This document shows, piece by piece, positions 14,372-25,380 of a stretch of DNA of 64,000 nt. The stretch comes from Glandiceps talaboti (taxonomy: Eukaryota; Hemichordata; Enteropneusta; Spengelidae). The position numbers and the translations under genes were made by a program. Under the pieces are notes generated by a model that saw nothing but the letters and a program-made list of their open reading frames with translations, was not told the DNA's origin and did not search any database. Every line of letters begins with the position of its first letter. The stretch's first letter is position 1. Location of the stretch: positions 1,663,001-1,727,000 of the forward strand of contig NC_135556.1 in assembly GCF_964340395.1 (NCBI RefSeq). Direction: 5' to 3'.

Positions 14372-15987
14372 TAAACATGGGTGGGTATAACACCCATTTT
14401 GGCACTAATATAGCACCTATGGATGGATAAAAAACCCTATATTTGGTATAAAACCTATTTTGGGACTAATAACACACCTATGGGTGGATATAAATTCTAT
14501 ATTGGCACTATTAAAACACCGATGGGTGGGTATTAAAAAATGGTACTAATGAAACACCTATGGGTGGGTATAAAACCAATATTGGCACCGATGGGTGGGT
14601 ATAAAACCAATATTGGCACCGATGGGTGGGTATAAAACCAATATTGGCACTAATAGAACACCGATGGGTGGGTATAAAACCAACACTGGCACTAATATAA
14701 CTCCTATGGGTGGGTATAAAACCTATATTAGCACTAATATAACTCCTATGGGTGGGTATAAAACCTATATTAGCACTAATAAAACACATATGGGTGGGTA
14801 TAAAACCTATATTGACACTAATAAAACATCTATGGGTGGGTATAAAACCAATATTGGCACTAATAGAACACCGATGGGTGGGTATAAAACCAACATTAGC
14901 ACTAATAAAACACCGATGGGTGGGTATAAAACCTATATTGACACTAATAAAACATCTATGGGTGGGTATAAAACCAACATTGGCACTAATAAAACACATA
15001 TGGGTGGGTATAAAACCAAGATTGACACTAATAAAACACCGATGGGTGGGTATAAAACCAACATTAGCACTAATAAAACACCGATGGGTGGGTATAAAAC
15101 CTATATTGACACTAATAAAACATCTATGGGTGGGTATAAAATCAACATTGGCACTAATAAAACACCGATGGGTGGGTATAAAACCAATATTGGCAATAAT
15201 AGAACACCGATGGGTGGGTATAAAACCAACATTGGCACTAATAAAACACCGATAGGTGGGTATAAAACCTATATTGGCACTAATATAACTCCCATGGGTG
15301 GGTATAAAACCAATATTGGCACTATATTAAAACACCGATGGGTGGGTATAAAACCAATATTGGCACTAATAGAACACCGATGGGTGGGTATAAAACCAAC
15401 ATTGGCACTAATAAAACACCGATGGGTGGGTATAAAACCAACATTAGCACTAATAAAGCACCGATGGGTGGGTATAAAACCTATATTGACACTAATAAAA
15501 CATCTATGGGTGGGTATAAAACCTATATTGGGTATAAAACCTATATTGACACTAATAAAACATCTATGGGTGGGTATAAAACCTATATTGGGTATAAAAC
15601 CTATATTGACACTAATAAAACATCTATGGGTGGGTATAAAACATATATTGACGCTAATAAAACATCTATGGGTGGGTATAAAACCTATATTGGGTATAAA
15701 ACCTATATTGACACTAATAAAACATCTATGGGTGGGTATAAAACCTATATTGGGTATAAAACCAATATTGGCACTAATAAAACACATATGGGTGGGTATA
15801 AAACCAATATTGGCACTAATAAAACACCGATGGGTGGGTATAAAACCTATATTGGCACTAATAAAACACCGATGGGTGGGTATAAAACCAATATTGGCAC
15901 TAATAAAACACCGATGGGTGGGTATAAAACCAATATTGGCACTAATAAAACACCGATGGGTGGGTATAAAACCAATATTGGCACTAT
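14372..15987. repeat. 42-bp satellite (GGGTGGGTATAAAACC family)
   Basis: Tandem units of 42 bp: gggtgggtataaaacc, then aatattggcactaataaaac, then accgat. Diverged copies occur from 14372 to 14590 and near-perfect ones after that. Some units carry an extra tattgggtataaaacc segment (15525-15760). Because 42 is a multiple of three and the unit lacks stops, several frames stay open on both strands, the longest being 14595-16079. The 14-residue repeat read there (MGGYKTNIGTNKTP) has no family resemblance, and other frames are equally open, so I call this satellite DNA and not a gene. Confidence 0.95.
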
Positions 15988-16244
15988 TATATTATAATAT
16001 AAAAGTTATTGCCATTTGCACAAAAATGAATGCATTGAAAATTGGTTTTCAACGTGCACTCAGAAAAAGAGGTGAATGAAACTGTAAAGTAAGGAATAAA
16101 AGGCAGCAAAGAAAATGCAGGTGAAAAGTAAAAGGAAAATGAAATTGATGTGACACATCAAACGATTCAAAACACACATGATGCTAAAAAGACGCAATGT
16201 TGAGACAAACATAACACTAAAACAAATGGTAAACGGTCCTAGGA

Positions 16245-16810
16245 CTGGTTTCAAATGCAGATCGCAGATGGATAAAAGCTCTTCCTATAACGTTCTGATT
16301 TCGTTTTGATTCTCCTCTACTGCCTACCCAAGGGTAACAGTTTAAACAATGTATGTGCCGGATGACTGTAATCCTTAATGATGGCTGTAGCTTTGCGAAT
16401 GGATCTAGAATTATACTTTAATTGTAAGGATCCATGGTAATTCTGTACCGATAATTCTCTGTGCTGTCCCGACGACTCTCTCCAGTGCATTCAACTCATC
16501 GTTGGTGATATTGTTAAAACAGATGGTGATGGCATACATTAAAATACTCTATAAGACAGTGTGGTAAAAACTGACATTTAGTTCAAGATTGTTCGAACTG
16601 CACCAATTGATTAAATTCACAATGTCATTTCTATATGCAGACTCATCACTGCCAGTGATTAAACCTATGGCAGTGGTATCATCGGCAAACTTAACAATAA
16701 CATTATCACCACACAAAAGAGTACAATCGTAGGTTAAAAGAGAATACAATAAAGCACTTAAAACATACCCTTAAGGAACACCTGTATTTAGAACTATTGA
16801 AAAGGAAACA
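16245..16810 (-). pseudogene. decayed LINE reverse transcriptase, C-terminal half
   Basis: Read on the minus strand from 16810, the sequence follows the reverse transcriptase core of a LINE family common in fishes and marine invertebrates. It has IVLNTGVP, then a stop where the conserved Gln of PQG should be, then GYVLSALLYSLLTYDC, then the catalytic motif KFADDTTAIGLIT, then LNVS. Roughly 75 residues are then missing and the frame rejoins at SFYHTVL-stop-SILMYAITI and NALERVVGTAQRIIG. After a further frameshift come RKATAIIKDYSHPAHTLF and KSFYPSAICI, matching the usual C-terminus. Two in-frame stops, an internal deletion and a frameshift show that it is dead. The element sits between the main 42-bp satellite and a small block of the same satellite. 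Confidence 0.85.
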
Positions 16811-16837
16811 TTGCCATTTATTTTAACTAATAATAAA

Positions 16838-17006
16838 ACACCTAAGCTTATGGGTGGGTTATAAACCCTATATTGGCACTAATAAAACTCCTATGTTTGG
16901 GTATAAAACCTATATTGGGTATAAAACCTATATTGCCACTAATAAAAAAGGTGGATATAAAACCTATATTGGGTATAAAACCTATATTGGCACTAATAAA
17001 ACATTT
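16838..17006. repeat. 42-bp satellite, outlying block
   Basis: Four to five degenerate units of the array at 14372-15987 (gggtgggttataaacc, tattgggtataaaacc, gcactaataaaac). They are separated from the main block by the decayed LINE at 16245-16810. Confidence 0.9.
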
Positions 17007-17164
17007 AGATTATTTTTGGACATTAAAATATTATGTCGGCTTGAGCAGCAAATACATATCACAAATCCTAATTGCAGGCTTCATTAACCCAACTCAATTT
17101 ATTTGGACTCAGAGTCTCTTTAATATATTTTAGTATCAATCGATAACACAATTCTTGCCATTAG

Positions 17165-17560
17165 GCAGCCTTTAGTAAATTACAGGGGGAGGGCCGGGAG
17201 AATGGTTACATTTTACTCTGACTTATATTTCATCTAACTTTTCATTATTTTGTGTGATTTTGGCATGATCCCACCCGCTGCCACCGGTTCCAAATCCTAC
17301 TGCTACCACATCCCACCACTGCCACCATTGTAAAGTAATATGACATAAGCAAAACGCACTGCTCTAATAGTTATGGTGTGAGGAGAGAGTGGGTCTCACA
17401 GTAGTGAAGTAAGCACAGCATGGAAAGCTATTGGGGATATTTTGGTGGAGTGGAGATGTTGACCTTGGTCCTGAGGTGTCAGTTGTGCTGGGGGTACCGT
17501 CACTGACCAGGTCTGGTAGGGGTGTGTGGCCAATGTTGTCAACCCCATTTTAGACCCATT
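17165..17560 (+). pseudogene. LINE 5' end fragment with 2A-like leader
   Basis: This segment is similar along its length to 31865-32290. Both have gattttggcat, a CCACC-rich stretch ending in ccaccattg, and then a short coding start. The frame around 17428-17550 reads KLLGIFWWSGDVDLGP. The SGDV(D/E)LGP core (17449-17472) resembles the 2A-like SGDVELNPGP leader found at the N-terminus of some non-LTR retrotransposon proteins, but lacks the NP before GP. In this copy the frame lacks the ATG found in the second copy (an indel just downstream of atg at 17420) and ends at tag after about 40 codons. It is a broken 5' fragment with no reverse transcriptase following. Confidence 0.6.
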
Positions 17561-17807
17561 TTGATCCAAAACCAATACACCATTTTAGACCATTCAAATT
17601 TTTAGAAGACCCCATTGTAGACCAAAATACACAATCACCGATATGAAAATGTCTAGCTGAGGAAAATTCCATGGGAAATTCCCCGAAATTTCGAACTAGT
17701 CGATAATTTATTAGGTGGTCCCTTCCAGGACCTCATTTTAGACCAAACAAAACCGAAAATTGTGTAAAGTGGACCCCATTGTAGACGCCTTTTCTCTAAT
17801 ATATATA

Positions 17808-17989
<182 letters not shown>

Positions 17990-18039
17990 CGGCACACATA
18001 CTAATACCCAATAAGCACTATGAGGGAGTTTTCCCTGTC

Positions 18040-18215
18040 TCTAGTGTGACGTCACGGGGAGGCGGTTTTAAAAGTGCTTTTAATTGAAATATTTGAACAG
18101 TGGGAGGGTCATATTTTAGAAAAAGGAAATTGAGGGAGGGTCACATTTTAGCAAAACGGACTAGGGAAAAGTCACATTTAATGCCACAGACTGGGCTTGA
18201 TTTCGCCCGGCCCCA
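18040..18215. repeat. degenerate GGGTCA-motif transposon end
   Basis: Contains gagggtcatattttaga, gagggtcacattttagc and aaaagtcacatttaatgcc spaced about 35 bp apart. The same pattern lies inside the TIR elements at 25381-27396 and 62410-63747 and at 42930-43030. I see no TIR here, so this is a remnant. Confidence 0.5.
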
Positions 18216-18792
18216 CCCTTTGTAATTAATGAAGGCTCTCTTAACGTATTTTAGTCAATATGTTCAAATTTTAGTTTCATATGGTTAATTTTCCGATTAG
18301 GGGGTACATCATATATAATAGCTATAGCCCAAAATTGTGCATTCCAACTATGTGCGTAGGAACAGAAAACTATGGTTTCTGCCCTTACGGGAGGCATTCA
18401 GTTTAAATCTGGTAAGTGGTATCACTATTCAACGGAATATATCAACACGGTATGGTATGGACTGCCATCAACTTCTAGTACGCATTGAGAAATTTGAAAC
18501 CCCTGTTTGGGTCATGAAATGTTCGGTACATGTGTTAATCGTTCTACCAAATTGCTCTTTTGCGTAATGGAATGTAAACTAGAAAGTGTGTATTAATCAT
18601 GAATTGAATATTTCAGTGGTATTGTCTGTTCTACTGGTTAGTGATTCTACCAACGGTAAAGTAAAGAAAGCAAAGATATTCACTGTACATATTGTACAGT
18701 GTTCTCTGACTCCATTAATATTTAACGTCCACTTCTTTCCGTCTCTTCACCCATTTATCCACCTAGTATCTACATCTTCCTGTCGACCTACC

Positions 18793-19008
18793 CGTGTCTG
18801 TCTGTCTGTCTGTCTGTCTATGTATGTCTGTCTGTCTGTCTGTCTGTCTGTATGTATGTATGTATGTATGTATGTATGTATGTATGTATGTATGTATGTA
18901 TGTATGTATGTATGTCTTTGTGTCTGTTTGTTTGTTTGTTTGTCTTTTTGTTTGTTTGTTTGTTTGTTTGTTTGTTTGTTTGTTTGTTTGTTTGTTTGTT
19001 TGTTTACT
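18793..19008. repeat. compound tetranucleotide array (TCTG)n(TATG)n(TTTG)n
   Basis: Three consecutive blocks of related tetramers: tctg, then tatg, then tttg, each differing from the next by one or two bases. The long open frames on both strands here are a by-product of the periodicity. Confidence 0.98.
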
Positions 19009-19009
19009 G

Positions 19010-21300
19010 ATCTACCTATCTGACTATAAATACATTGTATCTCTCTATAAACTTTCGAAGTATAAAAATAAAAGGATCCATGATGTGACATTCACAACAC
19101 CTTCCTTTACTCTGAGTATGTCTTTTAAATTGTACAGGAAGTCTAATGTATAGGTGAAGTGAATGCCAACAAATAGAAAGTTCTCCTCTGATGCTTTACC
19201 GTCAAGTATTAGGTTGCAATTCTATACATGGGCAGGAGTAACTATTCCTTAGAATTTCATTTGTGAATGAAAGTATTGAGACTCAAAGGGGAGATGAGAA
19301 GTAGACCAATTCAAAGGAGAAAGTCATAGGGTGGTCAAATCGGAAGTTTCCAATTTTTGCGTTTCTTATACAAAAATCTGTACGTCTTGGCCTTGAAAAT
19401 GATTGTGCATATTTTAGAAGTACATCCTGGATGCATTTTAAAGCAATATGTCAAAATAACGCTATGACTAGACAATTGCTACATGGGTGGGTTGCATTCT
19501 GTAATTCTCCCTACAGATGGACGGTTGATACTTTGATGGACGGACACTTTATATTTTATGATGCTTTGATCTGGAGCTTCCAGGCAAACAGGACGCAATT
19601 CAGCAGAATTGAACGTTTGTTAAGGAGAATGTTGCATAGGGCTATACTTGTAAGGTATACCTTAAACACATCAAGCTGAAGGAGATTACGGGTGAGTGCC
19701 GTCAAATGCAAAAATCCCCATCAAGAAGTTTTCGTTTAGGATCTTGAGATAGAAGGTGACCAAGTGAGTTTGTTTTATTTTATGTAAAGAAATGCACGCA
19801 TTCATTTTCAAGTGTGAAATTAAAAGTTTGTGCAGTTAAAATAACTTCACGTCCGCGACATACTTCAACCTTGTTTAATTGGTTACATATCCATAACTTA
19901 ATATGTCAACTTTGAGAGCACTCACGTCGTGTACAATTCATTCGTCATGCACTTTAACTTGCTCAGTTTCATTACTGAATACATTTTAGGTGGTCAGTAA
20001 GGATATCAAACTTACCGGGGTAGACTGTACTGCTGATAAACATACTGCTACGATGACGACGATTGTGGAAATCTTGCTTTGGAATGAAATGCCGTGACGT
20101 AGTACTTCTAGCTGGTAATTGCACAACATTTTCCTATTCGTTGTCTGCTTGTGTTGACGGGCCAACTTCACATCAAGGTTAAAAAAAGTCCAAAAACGTC
20201 CCAAATTTGACAGACTGACTAGTTTCCGTGACAACACACAAAGTGTGGTAACATCGAGGTCGTCGAGGTGACCTCGCTTGGCTCAGCGAGCGTTGATCCC
20301 AAGGCCTTTCACTGCAGAATTCGAGCAGAGGGACTGGAAGAAACACATCCCCAATACACATTCCACGCACAACTAAAACGAATGCGTGATAGTATATATC
20401 CAAGTAAATAGACAAGCCAGGCAACATTGTTATACAGGGTGTATTAGGTACTAGCACGTCTCTGATTTATGCTAATAGATTCAATGTATGGTCTCCGTTG
20501 ATCAATAAATGAGGTACTACTTTTTGTTTTGAAATATTAATTAATAGATAACCTATCTATAATTAATAAACAATTAGGTATCACAAGATAAAATGTACGA
20601 AGGATAGCCCTAAAAAATTGTTTCGTTCCGGTTACCCGACCCCACATAGTTTTTCACTGCCGACCCTAAACCTTTTTTTACGTTTTCGAGAAAAATAGAT
20701 AAAATATCGAAAAAAACGAAATAGTGAATGCGGAAACTGACATCAACTTACAAAGACAAAATAACACTGTTCTTCCAATTTGTAATGGCTGTACATCTGA
20801 TGGGAAGAAAGCAATAATACAGAGACCTTATGGAAAACAATGGAAAACATAACTACCTGAACTAGACACTCACACATGATTTTCTTTAATCTACCTACCC
20901 CCCCCCCCCCCTCCATTCTAAAATTGAGAGTAATCGGAACCCCGCATTTTTGTTTTATTTTGAAATTGACAACATTTCATATTCTAATCAATGTTAATTT
21001 CGATCTCATATAATGGAAGTAAGAAATGAAATCTACACTTTTGTCATCATCACGGTGGTCCACAGCTATTACCATGACAATAATTAAAATTGCATGGACT
21101 TTCGAGCCGAGACAACATTCAACAGCGCATTCCTTACGGTTAAGTAGCCTTCAATTTAAGGCAAACAAAACCCACAATATACTAAATCTAATAAGCATTA
21201 AATGGAATAATCTAGCCACTTAGTGGAATTTGATGCTGCCAACACACTAAGACGAACCAAGGCCGATAGTCCAACTACTAGATTGAAACGTTGTTGTTTT
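19010..21300. other. non-coding, no gene recognised
   Basis: Unique AT-rich sequence with short open frames only (19431-19679, minus 19986-20237, minus 20179-20457, plus 21026-21223). None shows a domain, signal peptide or splice context that I recognise. A run of about 14 C lies near 20898. Confidence 0.5.
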
Positions 21301-21310
21301 GTGTTACTTG

Positions 21311-21384
21311 GCCTACATGCCCTGGGGAGGTATCATCACTTCTTAAGGCCTACATGCCCTGGGGAGGTATCATCACTTCTTAAG
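21311..21384. repeat. 37-bp direct duplication
   Basis: Two adjacent identical 37-bp copies beginning cctacatgccctggggaggt and ending cttcttaagg. Confidence 0.95.
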
Positions 21385-21439
21385 GCCCATGCCAATCAAC
21401 TTACAACCTAAACTTGATACAACTTCAGACATCAGACTG

Positions 21440-21755
21440 TGGACGAACGGAACCTTTTACAAACACAGGGAACGTAAACAACTAAATTGGATTATTAACA
21501 CTTGGCACAACTCACCGGAAGTCTTGTATTACATTCCATCATTTGATAAGAACAGTTGTATGGCCACTTTACATAATAGCTCAGACCGCCCTATAGTGGT
21601 CTGAGATAATAGTTCAAGTCCCTCTGGTATTCCTTGTGTATGTAAAGAGGCCATGAATTTTATCAAATGATGAAATGTTATACAAGTCTGCTGTTCCAAC
21701 ATGCTGCGCCAATTCAGTTGTTTACTTTCTCTGCTACACAGGTTCCGTCCGTCCA
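21440..21755. repeat. imperfect foldback element
   Basis: The left arm (about 21440-21548: acggaacc, gtaaacaactaaattgg, cattccatcatttgata) is the imperfect reverse complement of the right arm (about 21657-21755). The centre holds a smaller hairpin, ctcagacc/ggtctgag, near 21580-21604. Arms of about 110 bp with many mismatches indicate an old foldback or MITE. The open frames across it on both strands are therefore not genes. Confidence 0.75.
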
Positions 21756-22075
21756 TGATCTGATGTCTGAAGTTGTATATTTACACTTCTTTCGACGCAA
21801 CACCGGTTTTATTTGTTTTCTAAAAGTATTATGGTTTGAGTTGTACAATGTCAGGAAATCAACAGTGTTGTATACATTCCAATAAATGCTTAAATCTCAC
21901 ACAAGTAGAAATTATTGACTTACGACATAATGCACTTGAAATTAGAGAGAAGAATAATCAGGGTGAAACTGACTTCCGATATAAGTCAGTATTCATTGTT
22001 GTATATTACATGCTGAGCCATTAACTACACCTGCTACGGTCCCGTTGAAGCACAGGGCACCCAGGAACCGTGTGA

Positions 22076-22175
22076 CAAAACAAAACAAAACAAAACAAAA
22101 CAAAACAAAACAAAACAAAACAAAACAAAACAAAACAAAACAAATAAATAATAAGTAAGTAAGTAAGTAAGTAAG

Positions 22176-22246
<71 letters not shown>

Positions 22247-22250
22247 ACTA
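22076..22250. repeat. (CAAAA)n-(TAAG)n-(AAAT)n compound array
   Basis: About 13 caaaa pentamers, then a few taag units, then about 20 aaat tetramers. The 194-residue minus-strand open frame over this stretch is composed of the repeat. Confidence 0.95.
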
Positions 22251-22649
22251 TCAAATAAATGACAAATGAACAAGCAAACGAACGACAAGTATAGGGACAA
22301 ATAAAATAATTAAATAAACCAGCAAATAAACAGATACTCGATATGCTAGACAAGAGCTCACCAGCAAAGTAGATAATTAAAGGAGTAAGGTTTTGTACAG
22401 AACTGTTTGATATTATGTTTGTCCAAAACAATATGGAAAGGTACTTTTTTTTATTTTGCACTGCATTGCATGTGGGTATATCGAAGGGGGGGGGGACTTG
22501 AAAAAATGTTGTGTGTCCGCGAAGGAGGTATTTCAAAAAAAATATGCGGTCAAAATTTAAAATCCCCCCCCCCACGACAAGTTTTTGTGAAAGCTGCCTA
22601 ACCACACGTACTATCGTTAGACACTAGTACGCCGTTGTCACATCGTATT

Positions 22650-23893
22650 CAATACAACTTTATTTGATCACTGGCACACCGTTGTTACACTGTGTTAAAT
22701 ACAACTTTATTTGATCACTGGCACACCGTTGTCACACTGTGTTAAATACAACTTTATTTGATCACGGGCACACCGTTGTCACACTGTGTTAAATACAACT
22801 TTATTTGATCACTGGCACACCGTTGTCACACTGTGTTAAATACAACTTTATTTGACCACTGACACACCGTTGTCACACTGTGTTAAATACAACTTTATTT
22901 GATCACGGGCACACTGTGTTAAATACAACTTTATTTGATCACTGGCACACCGTTGCCACACTGTGTTAAATACAACTTTATTTGATCACTGGCACACCGT
23001 TGTCACACTGTGTTAAATACAACTTTATTTGATCACTGACACACCGTTGTCACACTGTGTTAAATACAACTTTATTTGATCAATGGCACACCGTTGTCAC
23101 ACTGTGTTAAATACAACTTTATTTGATCACTGGCACACCGTTGTCACACTGTGTTAAATACAACTTTATTTGATCAATGGCACACCGTTGTCACACTGTG
23201 TTAAATACAACTTTATTTGATCACTGGCACACCGTTGTCACACTGTGTTAAATACAACTTTATTTGATCACTGGCACACCGTTGTCACACTGTGTTAAAT
23301 ACAACTTTATTTGATCACTGGCACACCGTTGTCACACTGTGTTAAATACAACTTTATTTGATCACTGGCACACCGTTGTCACACTGTGTTAAATACAACT
23401 TTATTTGACCACGGACACACCGTTGTCACACTGTGTTAAATACAACTTTATTTGATCACTGGCACACCGTTGTCACACTGTGTTAAATACAACTTTATTT
23501 GATCAATGGCACACCGTTGTCACACTGTGTTAAATACAACTTTATTTGATCAATGGCACACCGTTGTCACACTGTGTTAAATACAACTGCATTTGATCAC
23601 TGGCACATTGTGTTAAATACAACTTTATTTGATCACGGGCACACCGTTATCACACTGTGTTAAATACAACTTTATTTGATCACTGGCACACCGTTGTCAC
23701 ACTGTGTTAAATACAACTTTATTTGATCACTGGCACACCGTTGTCACACTGTGTTAAATACAACTTTATTTGATCACTGGCACACCGTTGTCACACTGTG
23801 TTAAATACAACTTTATTTGATCACTGGCACACCGTTGTCATACCGTGTTCAATACAACTGTATTTGATCACTGGCACATTGTGTTAAATACAA
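22650..23893. repeat. 47-bp minisatellite
   Basis: About 26 units of 47 bp: gtgttaaatacaactttatt, tgatcactgg, cacaccgttgtcacact. Some units lack the caccgttgtcaca segment (22910, 23608, 23877). The array has no spacers between repeats. Confidence 0.97.
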
Positions 23894-24808
23894 TTTTAGT
23901 TGATACCTACAACTGAAAATGTACACAGAAGTAATACATGTTGCCGGTATGGCTACAAATAAAGGCTGCCAAAAATTAAAGTATAAACTAGTTAGCATTT
24001 GCAAGAAAAAGTAATGTTCCAGAGGGCAGTTGTCAGTGAGAAATTTCTCACAAAACTTTCAAACAGGGTTCGTACACTTAAAGTAAAAAATTCAAATTGC
24101 TTTCCGAGGGTTTTTCGTCAGTTTTCCAGGGTATTCGTATTGACTTGGGTCATTTTTCCAGGGGTGTTGACTATCAAAATTGATTTCATTGAATGATATC
24201 CAATTCTCTGACATGGACGAGAAGTAATTAATAATGGCTCTCAAAACATTTTAAAGAAAGTCAACACTCTATGCAGTTGTTGGTTTCAACATCATAGCCA
24301 ATAGATTAATATTGTTCATTTTTAATCAGCCAAATGGAAAAGTCATTAGCCACAAACTTTAAACATTGAAAATATTAATTCGTTTGTCTGTATACTTCGC
24401 TTAATCTCTGCTTCGTTGTCTTATTATTTTAGTACTGTGAGTCAATACTGTGATATTAAACTTTACCTCCATCAAAATCTTGACTATCATGTTCACTCAT
24501 TAGTGCATTTTTAGGTTCAATTTAATGCTAATAGCTCAAGCAAATTCACCACAATCTTTCAAACTACATTTTTTGAGCAATACATTGATCAAGTGTAACT
24601 TTTGTCACGTTTTATTACCTTCCGTAAGGAAGGTTTTAATATAGCGATGAAGTCTGTGTGTCTGTATCACGATTTCCGAAAAAAACGGCTGCATCAATTC
24701 AAACGAAATATCATAGACATCTTCCGTGGGGTAATAGGAAAAACTGATTAGGTTTTGGTAATAATCCGATGAATATTAATGACCAATTTGAGTAATTAAT
24801 CGATCGAA
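23894..24808. other. non-coding, no gene recognised
   Basis: Unique sequence with no supported gene. At 24612-24790 there is a stretch (ccttccgtaaggaagg, then gtctgtgtgtctgt) that may be a diverged member of the dispersed repeat at 53190 and 60606. The similarity is weak. Confidence 0.4.
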
Positions 24809-25002
24809 CGAGTATAAAGTTGGCGTCAGATTCAGATTCAGATTCAGGTAGCGTTATCTTATGAATGTTAACCTGAAATAATACCGTTGAGACTTCAGGG
24901 AAGGATTTTGCTTCACTGCCGTCAGGTGTATTCGGATCTGAGGCTATCTGACGCTTAATATGGCGCTATCTGAATCTGAATCCGACGCCAACTTTATACT
25001 CG
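24809..25002. repeat. inverted repeat, arms about 45 bp
   Basis: The left arm begins cgagtataaagttggcgtca and the right arm ends with its near-complement, tgacgccaactttatactcg with one difference. The arms extend inward through gattcagattcag/ctgaatctgaatc to ggtagcg/cgctatc. About 105 bp separates them. It is probably a small MITE or foldback element. Confidence 0.85.
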
Positions 25003-25380
25003 TGCTCTACATAGCTCTACACTGAGAAAGACTCTGTTTTCAGGGGTTTCGTACGTGCCAACCTTATTTTGTGTTTCCCTTGGATCTGCACTCTGTATTG
25101 GCTGGACATGAAACACGAGAAAAAAGAAGACCGAGGCAGGGTATTTAAGTGATTCAAACTCACCAGAAAACAATTTTTTTTCTTGGCCTTAAAATAGGTT
25201 TACAAATGAGCGGAGTTCACAAACAGGTGCAATATTTATCATCATTTCAATTTCGTCAAATATTTCAAATTTCACACACTAATGTGCAGATGAATAAAGA
25301 GAAATCGTGTCTTCTTAGATTTTCGATTAGAAGTTTAGGAAGCATTTACTATTATATTGACCTCGAACCGTCTCCTTTTA

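Noticed and set aside
14595-16079. 494-codon open frame of a 14-residue repeat, possible structural protein
   Set aside because: The 42-bp unit is stop-free in several frames on both strands. There is no signal peptide or recognised domain, and unit variation shows no visible preference for one frame.
21389-21756. ORFs on both strands over 21.4-21.75 kb
   Set aside because: They cover the arms of a foldback element, and the similarity between strands follows from the inverted repeat.
22650-23893. Possible CRISPR-like array
   Set aside because: 47-bp units are directly adjacent with no variable spacers. The same holds for the 36-, 42-, 48-, 53- and 56-bp arrays, and the context is eukaryotic.
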